This document shows positions 7,333 to 15,605 of a stretch of 16,633 nt of DNA, piece after piece (the first letter of the stretch is position 1; each line of letters opens with the position of its first letter). The position numbers and the translations under genes are program-made. The notes below the pieces were generated by a model that had not been told where the DNA came from, did no database searches, and saw nothing but the letters and a program-made list of their open reading frames with translations. This stretch comes from an uncultured Candidatus Saccharibacteria bacterium (GTDB lineage Bacteria > Patescibacteriota > Saccharimonadia > Saccharimonadales > UBA4665). The stretch covers positions 1-16,633 of the forward strand of contig CAITDW010000235.1 in NCBI GenBank assembly GCA_903891235.1, read 5' to 3'.

Positions 7333-8121
7333 ATGGCAAATTTTGGATTTCAAAGATATAGGACTGCACCTTATAAGCCTGGACAGAAACAACCTTATAA
7401 ATTAAGTCGTTCAAAAATAGAAGATTTTGTAAATTGTGAGAGATGTTTTTGGCTAGATAGAAGATTAAAAATTAGTCGCCCACAAACACCGCCATTCCAA
7501 ATTAATAAAGCAGTTGATGAATTATTCAAAAAAGAATTTGATACTTATCGCAAGGATAAAAAAGCTCATCCCATAATGAAAGACTATAAGATTGATGCTA
7601 TTCCGTATATGCATGAAAAATTAGATGACTGGCGTGAAAATTTTGTTGGAGTTCAATATCTAGAACCAGGAAGTAATCTGCTGGTATTTGGTGCTGTTGA
7701 CGATGTTTGGGTAAATAAAAAGGGCGAATTAATAGTCGTAGATTACAAGGCAACAGCAAAAAAGAGTGAAGTAAGTTTAGATGCGCCATGGCAAATATCC
7801 TATAAGAGACAAATGGAAGTTTATCAGTGGTTGCTCCGAAAAAATGGATTCTCTGTTAGCAACAAAGGATACTTTGTATATACAAATGGCAGGTTAGACC
7901 TCGATGGATTTTTTGATAAAGTAGAATTTAGAACTAAAATTATCGAATATGAAGGCAATGATAAATGGATAGATCCAACTATTAAGAAAATCAAGGAATG
8001 CTTAGAACAGAAAGATATGCCTGCCTCTAATATTGAGTGTGAATATTGCAAATATGCCAGAATGAGAACAGAACTAACTATAGATTTTTTAAGAAACAAT
8101 AAAAAAAAGCTAGTTAAATAG
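7333..8121 (+). CDS. PD-(D/E)XK superfamily nuclease-like protein with two CxxC pairs
   Basis: A 262-residue protein with the RecB/Cas4-type nuclease core. It has KLSRSKIEDFVNCERCFWLD at 23-42, Gly120-Ala-Val-Asp-Asp124 (metal-binding Asp), VVDYKAT with Asp137 and Lys139 (the D-x-K motif) and Gln160-xxx-Tyr164 (the QxxxY motif). Cys35 and Cys38 near the N-terminus pair with Cys236 and Cys239 (CEYC) near the C-terminus. This split arrangement is known from Cas4, AddB and related enzymes, where four cysteines hold a 4Fe-4S cluster. No cas, addA or helicase gene is adjacent, so this is a stand-alone member, perhaps in DNA repair or uptake. The N-terminus is basic and rich in Tyr/Pro, and the product ends in a lysine-rich tail. 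Nuclease activity is inferred; its biological role is unknown. Confidence 0.85.
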   Translation: MANFGFQRYRTAPYKPGQKQPYKLSRSKIEDFVNCERCFWLDRRLKISRPQTPPFQINKAVDELFKKEFDTYRKDKKAHPIMKDYKIDAIPYMHEKLDDWRENFVGVQYLEPGSNLLVFGAVDDVWVNKKGELIVVDYKATAKKSEVSLDAPWQISYKRQMEVYQWLLRKNGFSVSNKGYFVYTNGRLDLDGFFDKVEFRTKIIEYEGNDKWIDPTIKKIKECLEQKDMPASNIECEYCKYARMRTELTIDFLRNNKKKLVK

Positions 8122-8138
8122 TATAATTAGGACAAGCT
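8122..8138 (+). promoter_or_regulatory. -10 promoter element for serS, short leader
   Basis: TATAAT at 8122-8127, directly behind the stop of the nuclease gene, ends eleven bases before the serS ATG. A start near 8134 would leave about five leader bases. AGGA at 8129-8132 would sit at or before the predicted start and probably does not act as a Shine-Dalgarno. Confidence 0.5.
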
Positions 8139-9437
8139 ATGTTAGATATTCAATTCATCAGAGATAATAAAGAGCTTGTAGAGACTAAAGCTAGTCAAAA
8201 AGGCTACCCAGTAAATTTAAATAGATTACTAGAGTTAGATAATCTAATAAGAGAAAAAATCCCTAAATTAGATGATATTTTAAACCAGCGGAATAATTTA
8301 GCTTCACAAATATCTAATAGACCTCCAACTCAGGATGAGATTAATAAGGGTAGGGGACTAAAAGAAGATGCAGCTAATATTGATAAGGAAATAAATAGTT
8401 TAAAATTTGAGTTTAATATTGAATTAAAAAAAGTTCCCAATATGCCTCTTGAGCAGGTGCCAGTCGGGCAAAGCGAGGATGATAATCAGGTAATTAAGAA
8501 AGTTGGAGATATAAAAACAAATGACTTTACTCCTGTTAATCATTGGGAAATCATTGATGCTCTAAATTTAATTGATAAGAAGCGTGCTGCTAAAGTTGCT
8601 GGAAGCCGATTTGTTTATCTTAAAGGTGGCATTGTCAGGATGCAATTTGCCATTATTAATTGGGTTATTGATAAATTATCCGATGAGCAATTTGTAGATT
8701 CAATTATTAAAGAAAATAATCTAAATATTGTCGCCAAACCATTTACTCTAATTTTGCCACCAGCAATGGTTAATACTAATAGTTATCAAGCAACAACCAG
8801 ATTAGATGCTGAAGATGTTACATATAAGTTAGCCGATGATGAACTCTGGATGAATGCTAGTGCAGAACATAGTTTATGTAATATGTATCAGGATGAAATA
8901 ATTCCAGAATCTGAACTGCCTCTTCGTTATTTAGGCTATGCGACATCTTTCAGAAGAGAAGCCGGTTCATATGGTAAGGATACGGAAGGAATTATTCGGT
9001 TACATCAATTCGATAAATTAGAAATTGAAGTATTTTCAAATTCAGAATCAGGGCTGGATGAACACAGGCTACTGGTTGCCCTAGAGGAGTACTTTATTAA
9101 TCAGCTTAATTTGCCATATGAAGTAATGGAAAAATGTACAGCTGATATAGGGAAGCCTAACGCTAAGGGCGTGGATATTAATATCTGGTTTCCTGGTCAG
9201 TCTAAATATAGAGAAACTCATAGCGCTGATTATATGACTGATTACCAGGCTAGATCGACTAAAACTAGATATAGAGATAAGGATGGTAAGGTTCGATATG
9301 TTCACAACAATGACGCTACTGTTTTCGCATTCTCAAGAATATTGGCAGCTATAATGGAGAATTATCAAACAAAGGAAGGGAAAATTTTTGTGCCGGAAGT
9401 AATTAGAAATTATATGGGAGGAATAAACCAGCTATGA
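8139..9437 (+). CDS. serS: Seryl-tRNA synthetase
   Basis: Charges tRNA-Ser (and tRNA-Sec where present). The 432-residue protein has the N-terminal long coiled-coil arm (about 28-110) that holds the tRNA variable arm, then the class II core. Motif 2 is FRREAGSYGKDTEGIIRLHQFDKLE (Phe271 onward), close to consensus. The serine-pocket TAE motif appears as SAE (241-243). Motif 3 reads HNNDATVFAFSRILAAIMENYQ (from His389). The usual form is LNGSGLAVGR, so this pocket is divergent, although the motif arginine (Arg400) is kept. It stops with TGA inside the start codon of hpf (ATGA overlap), so translation of the two is coupled. Confidence 0.95.
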   Translation: MLDIQFIRDNKELVETKASQKGYPVNLNRLLELDNLIREKIPKLDDILNQRNNLASQISNRPPTQDEINKGRGLKEDAANIDKEINSLKFEFNIELKKVPNMPLEQVPVGQSEDDNQVIKKVGDIKTNDFTPVNHWEIIDALNLIDKKRAAKVAGSRFVYLKGGIVRMQFAIINWVIDKLSDEQFVDSIIKENNLNIVAKPFTLILPPAMVNTNSYQATTRLDAEDVTYKLADDELWMNASAEHSLCNMYQDEIIPESELPLRYLGYATSFRREAGSYGKDTEGIIRLHQFDKLEIEVFSNSESGLDEHRLLVALEEYFINQLNLPYEVMEKCTADIGKPNAKGVDINIWFPGQSKYRETHSADYMTDYQARSTKTRYRDKDGKVRYVHNNDATVFAFSRILAAIMENYQTKEGKIFVPEVIRNYMGGINQL

Positions 9438-9802
9438 TTGAAAATCTTAAAGTTAATGCTATGGTCATAGAACTTGATGAAGATCTAATGAAATATGTTC
9501 AAAAGAAAATTGCTAATTTAGATAAGTATATACCTAAAAATGCTAGAGAAAGTGTACATGTGGAAGTTTGGCTAAAAGATGCAAAAGCTAAGGATAAAAA
9601 ACAATTAACCTGTGAGGTTAAAATGACTTTACCTAAAGAAATTATTGTTACCAAGGAGTCAACACTCAATATATATGCAGCCATAGATATTGTAGAGGCG
9701 AAACTAAAGAACCAAATATTGAGATATAAGTCATTACATAGCAACTCTAAGATTAGACATACTATAAATCTTATTAAAAATAAAAGAGCAATCAACCAAT
9801 AA
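9434..9802 (+). CDS. hpf: Ribosome hibernation promoting factor (short HPF/RaiA/YfiA family)
   Basis: A 122-residue S30EA-family protein that binds the 30S decoding region and holds idle ribosomes inactive under stress or starvation. It shows the family pattern: VIELDEDLMKYVQKKIANLDKYI, a central beta region (VHVEVWLKD...LTCEVKMTLP), then YAAIDIVEAKLKNQI, and a basic tail. The C-terminal dimerisation domain of long HPF is absent. This is unlike most monoderms with the same gene order, so 100S dimer formation would need another factor or does not occur. GGGAGGA at 9416-9422, inside the end of serS, is a Shine-Dalgarno about 12 bases upstream, and ATGA overlap couples it to serS. Confidence 0.9.
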   Translation: MIENLKVNAMVIELDEDLMKYVQKKIANLDKYIPKNARESVHVEVWLKDAKAKDKKQLTCEVKMTLPKEIIVTKESTLNIYAAIDIVEAKLKNQILRYKSLHSNSKIRHTINLIKNKRAINQ

Positions 9803-9822
9803 CTTGAATAATTGATTGTTTT
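9785..9822 (+). terminator. Possible intrinsic terminator overlapping the end of hpf
   Basis: A perfect 7-bp stem, CAATCAA (9789-9795) with TTGATTG (9812-9818), can extend outward by A-T and G-U pairs and is followed by TTTT. The 16-base loop and AT-rich stem make it weak by E. coli standards. Its place between hpf and the secA promoter supports it. The upstream arm lies inside the last codons of hpf. Confidence 0.45.
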
Positions 9823-9858
9823 GGTTAGCAATTTGTGGCATAACAGTCTACAATATAT

Positions 9859-9882
9859 TATAATAGAAAAAATCTAGCGGAG
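9859..9882 (+). promoter_or_regulatory. secA promoter -10 box and Shine-Dalgarno
   Basis: TATAAT at 9859-9864 predicts a start near 9871. GGAG at 9879-9882 then sits seven bases before the GTG start at 9890. This gene therefore has a normal leader of about 19 bases, unlike the genes whose -10 box abuts the start codon. I see no convincing -35. Confidence 0.6.
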
Positions 9883-9889
9883 ACTATTA

Positions 9890-12484
9890 GTGAAAAAAAT
9901 TTTAAAGACTATTCTTGGTGACCCACAAGCAAAAACAGTAAAAAGATTACGCAAAAAAGTCAAACAAATCGATTCATTAGCTGATAAATATAAAGCTATG
10001 AGTGATACTAAACTTAAATCTCAGACTGCCGTACTAAAGAACAGACTAAAAAAAGAAAGTCTTGACACAATTTTACCTGATGCCTTTGCCGTTGTCAGAG
10101 AGGCTGCAACACGAACTCTAAGGCAAAGACACTTTGATGTTCAATTAATTGGTGGGATGGTTTTACATGAGGGCAATGTAGCCGAGATGAAGACTGGTGA
10201 AGGAAAGACACTTGTTGCGACTCTATCAGTTTATTTAAATGCATTAACTGAAAAAGGCGTACATGTTGTGACTGTGAATGACTACTTAGCTCAAAGAGAC
10301 TCTGGGTGGATGGGCCAAATCTATAATTTCTTAGGACTCACAACAGCAGTTATTATTCCTGATGAGTCATTCATATTTGATGAAGAATATGAGAATAATG
10401 ATCACTTGGATGAAAGATTTAAACATTTAAAACCTATTTCTAGACAAGATGCATATAAAGCTGATATCACTTATGGTACTAATAATGAATTTGGTTTTGA
10501 TTATCTTAGAGACAACATGGTGATTGATGTTAAAGAGTTAAGACAAAGAGACCTTCACTATGCAATTGTTGATGAAGTTGACTCTATCTTAATCGACGAA
10601 GCCAGGACGCCATTAATTATTTCCGCACCTTCTGTGACTAGTGCGAACGCTTATTCACAATTTTCGAAAATTGCCGTTCAATTATCTAAGGATAAAGATT
10701 ATGAAACCGATGAAAAAAGAAAGACAGTCATATTAACAGATGACGGCGTTAATAAGGTTGAAAAAATCCTTGGAATTGAGGCGTTATATGCATCAGATAA
10801 CATTAGAACAATTTACCACTTAGAGCAGGCACTTAAGGCCCAGGCTTTATTCAAAAGAGATAAAGACTATGTTGTTACTCGAGACGGAGAAATAGTAATT
10901 GTTGATGAGTTTACGGGAAGATTATTGAAGGGTCGTAGATACAGCGAAGGTCTACATCAAGCCATAGAAGCAAAAGAAAATGTTGAAGTACAACAAGAAT
11001 CTATGACACTTGCAACTATTTCTTTCCAAAATTTATTTAGACTATATGAAAAATTATCTGGCATGACAGGTACTGCTAAAACTGAGAGCGAAGAATTTCA
11101 TCAAATATATAAATTAGATGTTGTAGAGATTCCATCCAACAGATCTATCAATCGAAGCGATAGGCCAGATAGGATTTATAAAACTGAAAAGGGTAAATTC
11201 TCAGCTATAGCAAAAGAGGTTCGAGTAGCTTATGAAAAAGGACAGCCAGTTCTTATTGGATCAGTATCAATTGAGAAGAATGAATTATTGAGCCAGGCAC
11301 TCAAAAAAGCCAATATTCCATTCCAGGTTTTAAATGCTAAGAACAATGAAAAAGAAGCTCAAATTATTGCTAAAGCTGGTGAGAAAAAGGCTGTAACCCT
11401 AGCGACTAACATTGCTGGAAGAGGAACTGATATCGTTCTAGGAGATGGCGTTAAGGAACTAGGTGGACTATTTGTTCTCGGCTCAGAAAGGCATGAAAGT
11501 CGAAGAATCGATAACCAGCTTCGAGGTAGAGCTGGTCGTCAAGGTGATCCAGGTATTACGCAATTTTTTGTAAGTACTGAAGATGATTTGATGAGAATTT
11601 TTGGTGGTGAAAGAATCTCTGGTTTGATGGAAAAATTGAAAGTTGATGATGATACCCCAATAGAGAATAGATTAATCTCAAAAAGCCTTGAGGGTGCCCA
11701 GAAAAAAGTAGAAGGCTTTCATTTTGATCAGAGAAAAAACGTAGTTCAATATGATGACGTAATGAACAGGCATCGCCGAGCAGTTTATACTATGCGCAAG
11801 GAAATTCTGTTGGCTGACGATATAAGTAAAAGAATTAAAATTTTAATTAATGAACAAGCAAAAATTTTAACAGAAACACCTTCTAGCGATATCAATGAAA
11901 AGAAGTCTCTAATTAATCATGTATTTCCACTTTCGCCGGAGACAATGGAGAGACTATTTGATTCCAAACCTGACAAATTTGGCGACGTACTTAAAACTGA
12001 GGCTATGGAAATTTACGAATCTAGAGAAATGGCATTTGGTCCAGATGTCATGAGAAAAATTGAAAGAGAAATTTATCTTCAAGTTTTAGATAATTTATGG
12101 ATGCAGCATCTTGAAAATATGGATCATTTACGTGAGGGAATTCATTGGATGAGCGTTGGTCAAAGAGATCCTTTGGTTGAATATCGTAAACAATCTCAAT
12201 TAATCTTTGAGAATATGCAATCCGTATTAATGCACGAAATAGTAACAGCACTTTATCACGCAGAACCAAGTATGGCTGAAAAACCTGTTGATACTAATTT
12301 AACTAGAGCTGCAAGACGATCTGTTGCAAATGCCGATAAGATTAACGAAGCAGAAGATTTTGCAGAAACAGACTTTGTACCAAAAAAAGAGGCCAATGAA
12401 TTAAAAAAGAAAAAAAATATTGCCAAAAAGAAAATTCATAAAGCTGAAAGACAAAGAAAATCTAAAGCCAGAAAAAGAAAATAA
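9890..12484 (+). CDS. secA: Preprotein translocase ATPase SecA
   Basis: SecA drives unfolded proteins through SecYEG by ATP hydrolysis. The 864-residue protein begins GTG and shows the typical start (ILGDPQAKTVKRLRKKV). Walker A is MKTGEGKT (100-107), the second motif is TVNDYLAQRD, and Walker B is DEVD (228-231) followed by SILIDEARTPLIIS. The second nucleotide-binding fold has TNIAGRGTDI and QLRGRAGRQGD (543-553). The helical scaffold and wing domains run to about residue 780. The usual zinc-binding CxCxSGxxxxxCC tail, which contacts SecB or ribosomes in many bacteria, is absent. A lysine/arginine-rich tail of about 40 residues ends the protein instead. The M16 gene follows eight bases later. 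Confidence 0.97.
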   Translation: MKKILKTILGDPQAKTVKRLRKKVKQIDSLADKYKAMSDTKLKSQTAVLKNRLKKESLDTILPDAFAVVREAATRTLRQRHFDVQLIGGMVLHEGNVAEMKTGEGKTLVATLSVYLNALTEKGVHVVTVNDYLAQRDSGWMGQIYNFLGLTTAVIIPDESFIFDEEYENNDHLDERFKHLKPISRQDAYKADITYGTNNEFGFDYLRDNMVIDVKELRQRDLHYAIVDEVDSILIDEARTPLIISAPSVTSANAYSQFSKIAVQLSKDKDYETDEKRKTVILTDDGVNKVEKILGIEALYASDNIRTIYHLEQALKAQALFKRDKDYVVTRDGEIVIVDEFTGRLLKGRRYSEGLHQAIEAKENVEVQQESMTLATISFQNLFRLYEKLSGMTGTAKTESEEFHQIYKLDVVEIPSNRSINRSDRPDRIYKTEKGKFSAIAKEVRVAYEKGQPVLIGSVSIEKNELLSQALKKANIPFQVLNAKNNEKEAQIIAKAGEKKAVTLATNIAGRGTDIVLGDGVKELGGLFVLGSERHESRRIDNQLRGRAGRQGDPGITQFFVSTEDDLMRIFGGERISGLMEKLKVDDDTPIENRLISKSLEGAQKKVEGFHFDQRKNVVQYDDVMNRHRRAVYTMRKEILLADDISKRIKILINEQAKILTETPSSDINEKKSLINHVFPLSPETMERLFDSKPDKFGDVLKTEAMEIYESREMAFGPDVMRKIEREIYLQVLDNLWMQHLENMDHLREGIHWMSVGQRDPLVEYRKQSQLIFENMQSVLMHEIVTALYHAEPSMAEKPVDTNLTRAARRSVANADKINEAEDFAETDFVPKKEANELKKKKNIAKKKIHKAERQRKSKARKRK

Positions 12485-12492
12485 AGGAATAG

Positions 12493-13785
12493 ATGAAGCA
12501 TACTCTCAATCAGCTTAAATTAAAGACTGGTCCTGAAGGCCTAATCATTAATGTTCCAGATGCAAGCGTAATGACATTTGAAATAAGCTTTAGGGCAGGT
12601 GAATATTTAGTCGATGAGAACAAATTTGAAACTCCGCATCTAATGGAGCACTTACTCTTAGGAGCTAATGAATTTATTCCTAAAGCAAGATCATTTCAAG
12701 CTGAGTTTGAAAAGAATGGTGCATACAATAATGCATCAACTAATGCCTATGACATAACTTATGAGGCGGAATGTGCAGACTTTGAATGGGAAAGAATCCT
12801 GCATTTATTATTAGTTTCAATATCCAAACCCTTGTTCTTAGAAGATGAATTTTCTGCAGAATCAGGTAATGTAAAGGAAGAGCTACACTCTAGATCAAAT
12901 AATCATTTCAGGCATTTAAGCTTAGCATTGAGAGAAAAATATGGTTATGTTGCCAAAACTGATTTAGAACGAATAAAACTAATGAAAAATGTTAAATTAG
13001 AAGATATTTGGGCTCACTATAAATCTACGCATACTTTGTCGAATATGAGATTCGTGATAGCTGGAAAAATAACACCTCAAAGACAAAATATTATTAAGGC
13101 ATTAATCGAAAGCCTAGATCTACCAAAAGGTGAGGGTCGTCCAAAACTTCCTCTCGAAATACCAAAGAAAATAACTTCACCACTATATATCCACAATGCT
13201 TCAGTTGACACAATTCATTTTTACATCGATAGTTTTTTGAAGCGTAAACTAACTGACCGTGAAGCTGACGCCCTCGATCTGGCTAATACGATGCTAACAG
13301 AAACTCTTTATTCAAAAATATTAGGAACAGCGAGAGAAAGAGGCCTTGTTTATGGCATGAATTCTGCTTATAACCAATCTCGAATAAGTTCTAATTGGTG
13401 GTTTGGAGCACAGGTTATGCCAGAAAATGCTAAGCCATTATTTGACATTATTATTAATGAGCTTAGTAAGATATTTAATGGCGAATTGGCCAATAATGAT
13501 GTTACTGAAGCAAAACAATATTCTCTTGGCAGGTTCCAGAGAAGCGCACAAACAGTTGGTGGAATTATGAGTGGGTACTCAAACCGATATTTCTTTGATG
13601 AAGTTATCGAAGATTACTATGAGGTGCCTAATAGAATTAAAAATATTGAAAAAGAAACCATAATTAAAGTAGCGAGAGCTATGTTTGAAGAAAATATTTG
13701 GGGAATCGGAATACTTGGGAATAAGGGTGAAGATTTTGCCAATGAATTACGAAATCAAATAAAGCCTCTCTGGCTATTGAAGTAA
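12493..13785 (+). CDS. M16-family zinc peptidase (pitrilysin/processing-peptidase-like)
   Basis: A 430-residue M16B-type peptidase with the inverted zinc motif HLMEH (His49, Glu52, His53). The third ligand is Glu129 or Glu130 in NVKEELHS, at the usual spacing. The second half carries RERGLVYGMNS, the conserved Arg/Tyr pair that binds substrate. One half-size chain with both active-site parts implies a homodimer-like clam-shell. Such enzymes degrade small unfolded peptides, including signal peptides. Placement between secA and prfB makes clean-up of secretion by-products attractive but unproven. AAGGA (12485-12489 region) lies just before the ATG as a Shine-Dalgarno at tight spacing, and the gene is eight bases behind secA, so it is probably in the secA operon. 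Confidence 0.88.
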   Translation: MKHTLNQLKLKTGPEGLIINVPDASVMTFEISFRAGEYLVDENKFETPHLMEHLLLGANEFIPKARSFQAEFEKNGAYNNASTNAYDITYEAECADFEWERILHLLLVSISKPLFLEDEFSAESGNVKEELHSRSNNHFRHLSLALREKYGYVAKTDLERIKLMKNVKLEDIWAHYKSTHTLSNMRFVIAGKITPQRQNIIKALIESLDLPKGEGRPKLPLEIPKKITSPLYIHNASVDTIHFYIDSFLKRKLTDREADALDLANTMLTETLYSKILGTARERGLVYGMNSAYNQSRISSNWWFGAQVMPENAKPLFDIIINELSKIFNGELANNDVTEAKQYSLGRFQRSAQTVGGIMSGYSNRYFFDEVIEDYYEVPNRIKNIEKETIIKVARAMFEENIWGIGILGNKGEDFANELRNQIKPLWLLK

Positions 13786-13791
13786 AAAAAT

Positions 13792-14877
13792 ATGGATAGA
13801 CATAAACAAAATTCTATCGATTTAAGAAATAAAATAAATCTAGCTCTTGATAAAATAAATTATAGAAAACTTATCCTAGAAGAGAAAGGGTTTATATTAG
13901 AAACTCAATCAGAAGATTTTTGGAAGGACCCTAGTAGTGCACAAAAATTAATGCAGAAACTATCATTAATACAAAAAAAACTCGAACCCTGGAAAAAATT
14001 GAATTCAGACATAAAATACTTAGAAGATCTTATTGAACTAGATGACAAAAAAATTGAGGACGACATTGTTAAATTAATTTCTGAAATCAATAAAGAATTT
14101 GATGATCTTAAGAATAAACTTAAAATGTCAGGACCTTATGACGAAGACAACGCTATATTAAGTATCTATGCGGGTGCGGGTGGAACTGATGCTCAAGATT
14201 GGACTCAAATGCTATTCAGAATGTACAGCCGATATGCAGAAAGTAAAGGCTTTAAAACAAAGCTAATCAATGAAACACCAGGAGAAGAAGCCGGTTTGAA
14301 AAGCATTACTTTAGAAATTGATGGAGAAAATAGCTATGGATTATTAAAAGGTGAACATGGGGTTCATCGGCTGGTTAGACTTAGTCCATTCAATTCCAAT
14401 AATCTTCGAGAAACAAGTTTTGCCAAAGTTGAAGTTATTCCTAAAATAGAGCAACCAGACTTGATTTTAATTGAAGACAAAGATTTAAAAATTGATGTCT
14501 ATAGAGCAGGCGGTCACGGAGGGCAATCTGTTAATACCACTGATTCTGCCGTTAGAATTACTCATACCCCAACCGGAATTAATGTTGCTATCCAAAACGA
14601 AAGAAGTCAAACGCAAAATAAAGAACTTGCTTTAACCATTATAAGATCTAAACTTGCTCAATTAAAAATTGAGCAGCATAAAGATAACATAAATGATCTT
14701 AAAGGCGAAAATCAGTCTGCAGAATGGGGAAATCAAATCAGATCATATGTCTTGCATCCGTATAAGCAAGTAAAGGATCTAAGGACTAATTTCGAGACTA
14801 GTAACATTGAATCTATATTAGATGGTGATTTAGATGCGATTATTGATGCTTATTTAGACTATAGTTTATCCGTATAG
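13792..14877 (+). CDS. prfB: Peptide chain release factor 2, without a programmed frameshift
   Basis: RF2 recognises UAA and UGA stop codons and triggers peptide release. The 361-residue frame contains the RF2-specific discriminator SPF (198-200) in HRLVRLSPF, and GGQ (243-245) within RAGGHGGQSVN, the peptidyl-transferase-centre motif. RF1 would show a PxT-type tripeptide in place of SPF. In many bacteria prfB needs a +1 frameshift at an in-frame UGA near codon 25. Here the N-terminal helices (DLRNKINLALDKINYRK...) run through in one frame, so that autoregulation is absent. No Shine-Dalgarno is visible; the ATG is six bases after the M16 stop. Its presence argues that UGA is a stop codon in this genome. 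Confidence 0.95.
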   Translation: MDRHKQNSIDLRNKINLALDKINYRKLILEEKGFILETQSEDFWKDPSSAQKLMQKLSLIQKKLEPWKKLNSDIKYLEDLIELDDKKIEDDIVKLISEINKEFDDLKNKLKMSGPYDEDNAILSIYAGAGGTDAQDWTQMLFRMYSRYAESKGFKTKLINETPGEEAGLKSITLEIDGENSYGLLKGEHGVHRLVRLSPFNSNNLRETSFAKVEVIPKIEQPDLILIEDKDLKIDVYRAGGHGGQSVNTTDSAVRITHTPTGINVAIQNERSQTQNKELALTIIRSKLAQLKIEQHKDNINDLKGENQSAEWGNQIRSYVLHPYKQVKDLRTNFETSNIESILDGDLDAIIDAYLDYSLSV

Positions 14878-14884
14878 TTTTTTT
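14856..14884 (+). terminator. Intrinsic terminator at the end of prfB, stem spans the stop codon
   Basis: ACTATA (14858-14863) pairs perfectly with TATAGT (14873-14878) across a nine-base loop. One G-U and one A-T pair extend the stem outward. A run of seven T (14878-14884) follows at once. The TAG stop of prfB is inside the downstream arm. The stem has only one C-G pair, so its strength is uncertain, but it lies exactly between the secA-prfB block and the ftsE promoter. Confidence 0.55.
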
Positions 14885-14904
14885 AAGCATTAGATTCATA
14901 CATT

Positions 14905-14924
14905 TGGTATAATTAATAAAGCAT
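14905..14924 (+). promoter_or_regulatory. Extended -10 promoter for ftsEX, short leader
   Basis: TGGTATAAT (hexamer 14908-14913) is followed eleven bases later by the ftsE ATG. A start near 14920 would leave about five leader bases. No Shine-Dalgarno is present and I see no clear -35, as is usual for extended -10 promoters. Confidence 0.6.
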
Positions 14925-15605
14925 ATGATTTTACTTGATAGGGTATCTAAAATATATAATCGAAAATCTACTGCAATAGAGAGAATTAATTTGCATATCG
15001 AGCCAAAAGAATTCGTTATTGTAGTTGGACAAAGTGGAGCTGGTAAGACAACTTTACTCAGATTATTAACGCGCGAAGAAAAACCAACGTCCGGTAAGAT
15101 TATAGTGGGTGGAATAGACTACGATAAACTGAAAGATCGTGATGTCCCTCTACTAAGGAGAAAAATTGGTGTTGTATTTCAGGACTTTAAATTACTTCCC
15201 AATAGAACAGTATTTGAGAATGTAGCTTTTGCATTAGAGATTGTCGGAACTAGTACTAAAGAAATTAACAATACAGTTCCTAAAGTTTTAGATATTGTTA
15301 ATTTAAATGGTAAAGAAAATAATATGCCCGATGAATTATCTGGTGGTGAAAGACAAAGGGTAGCGATTGCCAGAGCTATTGTTAGGCAACCGAAAATTCT
15401 TATTGCAGATGAGCCAACAGGTAATCTTGATCCTAAATATGCCTGGGATGTAATTAAAGTTTTAGAAAAAATTAATCGATTTGGCACAACTGTTCTCCTG
15501 ACTACTCATAATCAAGATATTGTTAATAAGTTGAGAAGAAGAGTTATTGTAATTGAGGGCGGTAAAATAGTAAGTGATAAAAATAATGCGAGCTATAGAT
15601 TATGA
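14925..15605 (+). CDS. ftsE: Cell division ABC transporter ATP-binding protein FtsE
   Basis: FtsE is the ATPase of the FtsEX complex, which transmits force across the membrane to activate cell-wall hydrolases at division. The 226-residue protein has Walker A GQSGAGKTT (35-43), Q-loop Gln86 in VVFQDFKLL (typical of FtsE), and signature LSGGERQRVAIAR (138-150). It also has Walker B ILIADEPTG (Asp162, Glu163) and the H-loop His195. The N-terminal DRVSKIY also fits FtsE rather than lipoprotein-export LolD. Its TGA stop overlaps the ftsX start codon (ATGA), so the partners are translated together. Confidence 0.96.
   Translation: MILLDRVSKIYNRKSTAIERINLHIEPKEFVIVVGQSGAGKTTLLRLLTREEKPTSGKIIVGGIDYDKLKDRDVPLLRRKIGVVFQDFKLLPNRTVFENVAFALEIVGTSTKEINNTVPKVLDIVNLNGKENNMPDELSGGERQRVAIARAIVRQPKILIADEPTGNLDPKYAWDVIKVLEKINRFGTTVLLTTHNQDIVNKLRRRVIVIEGGKIVSDKNNASYRL

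Noticed and set aside
7333..8121. CRISPR-associated Cas4 and a nearby CRISPR array
   Set aside because: The nuclease resembles Cas4 in fold motifs, but no direct-repeat array and no cas1/cas2-like gene exists in the window.
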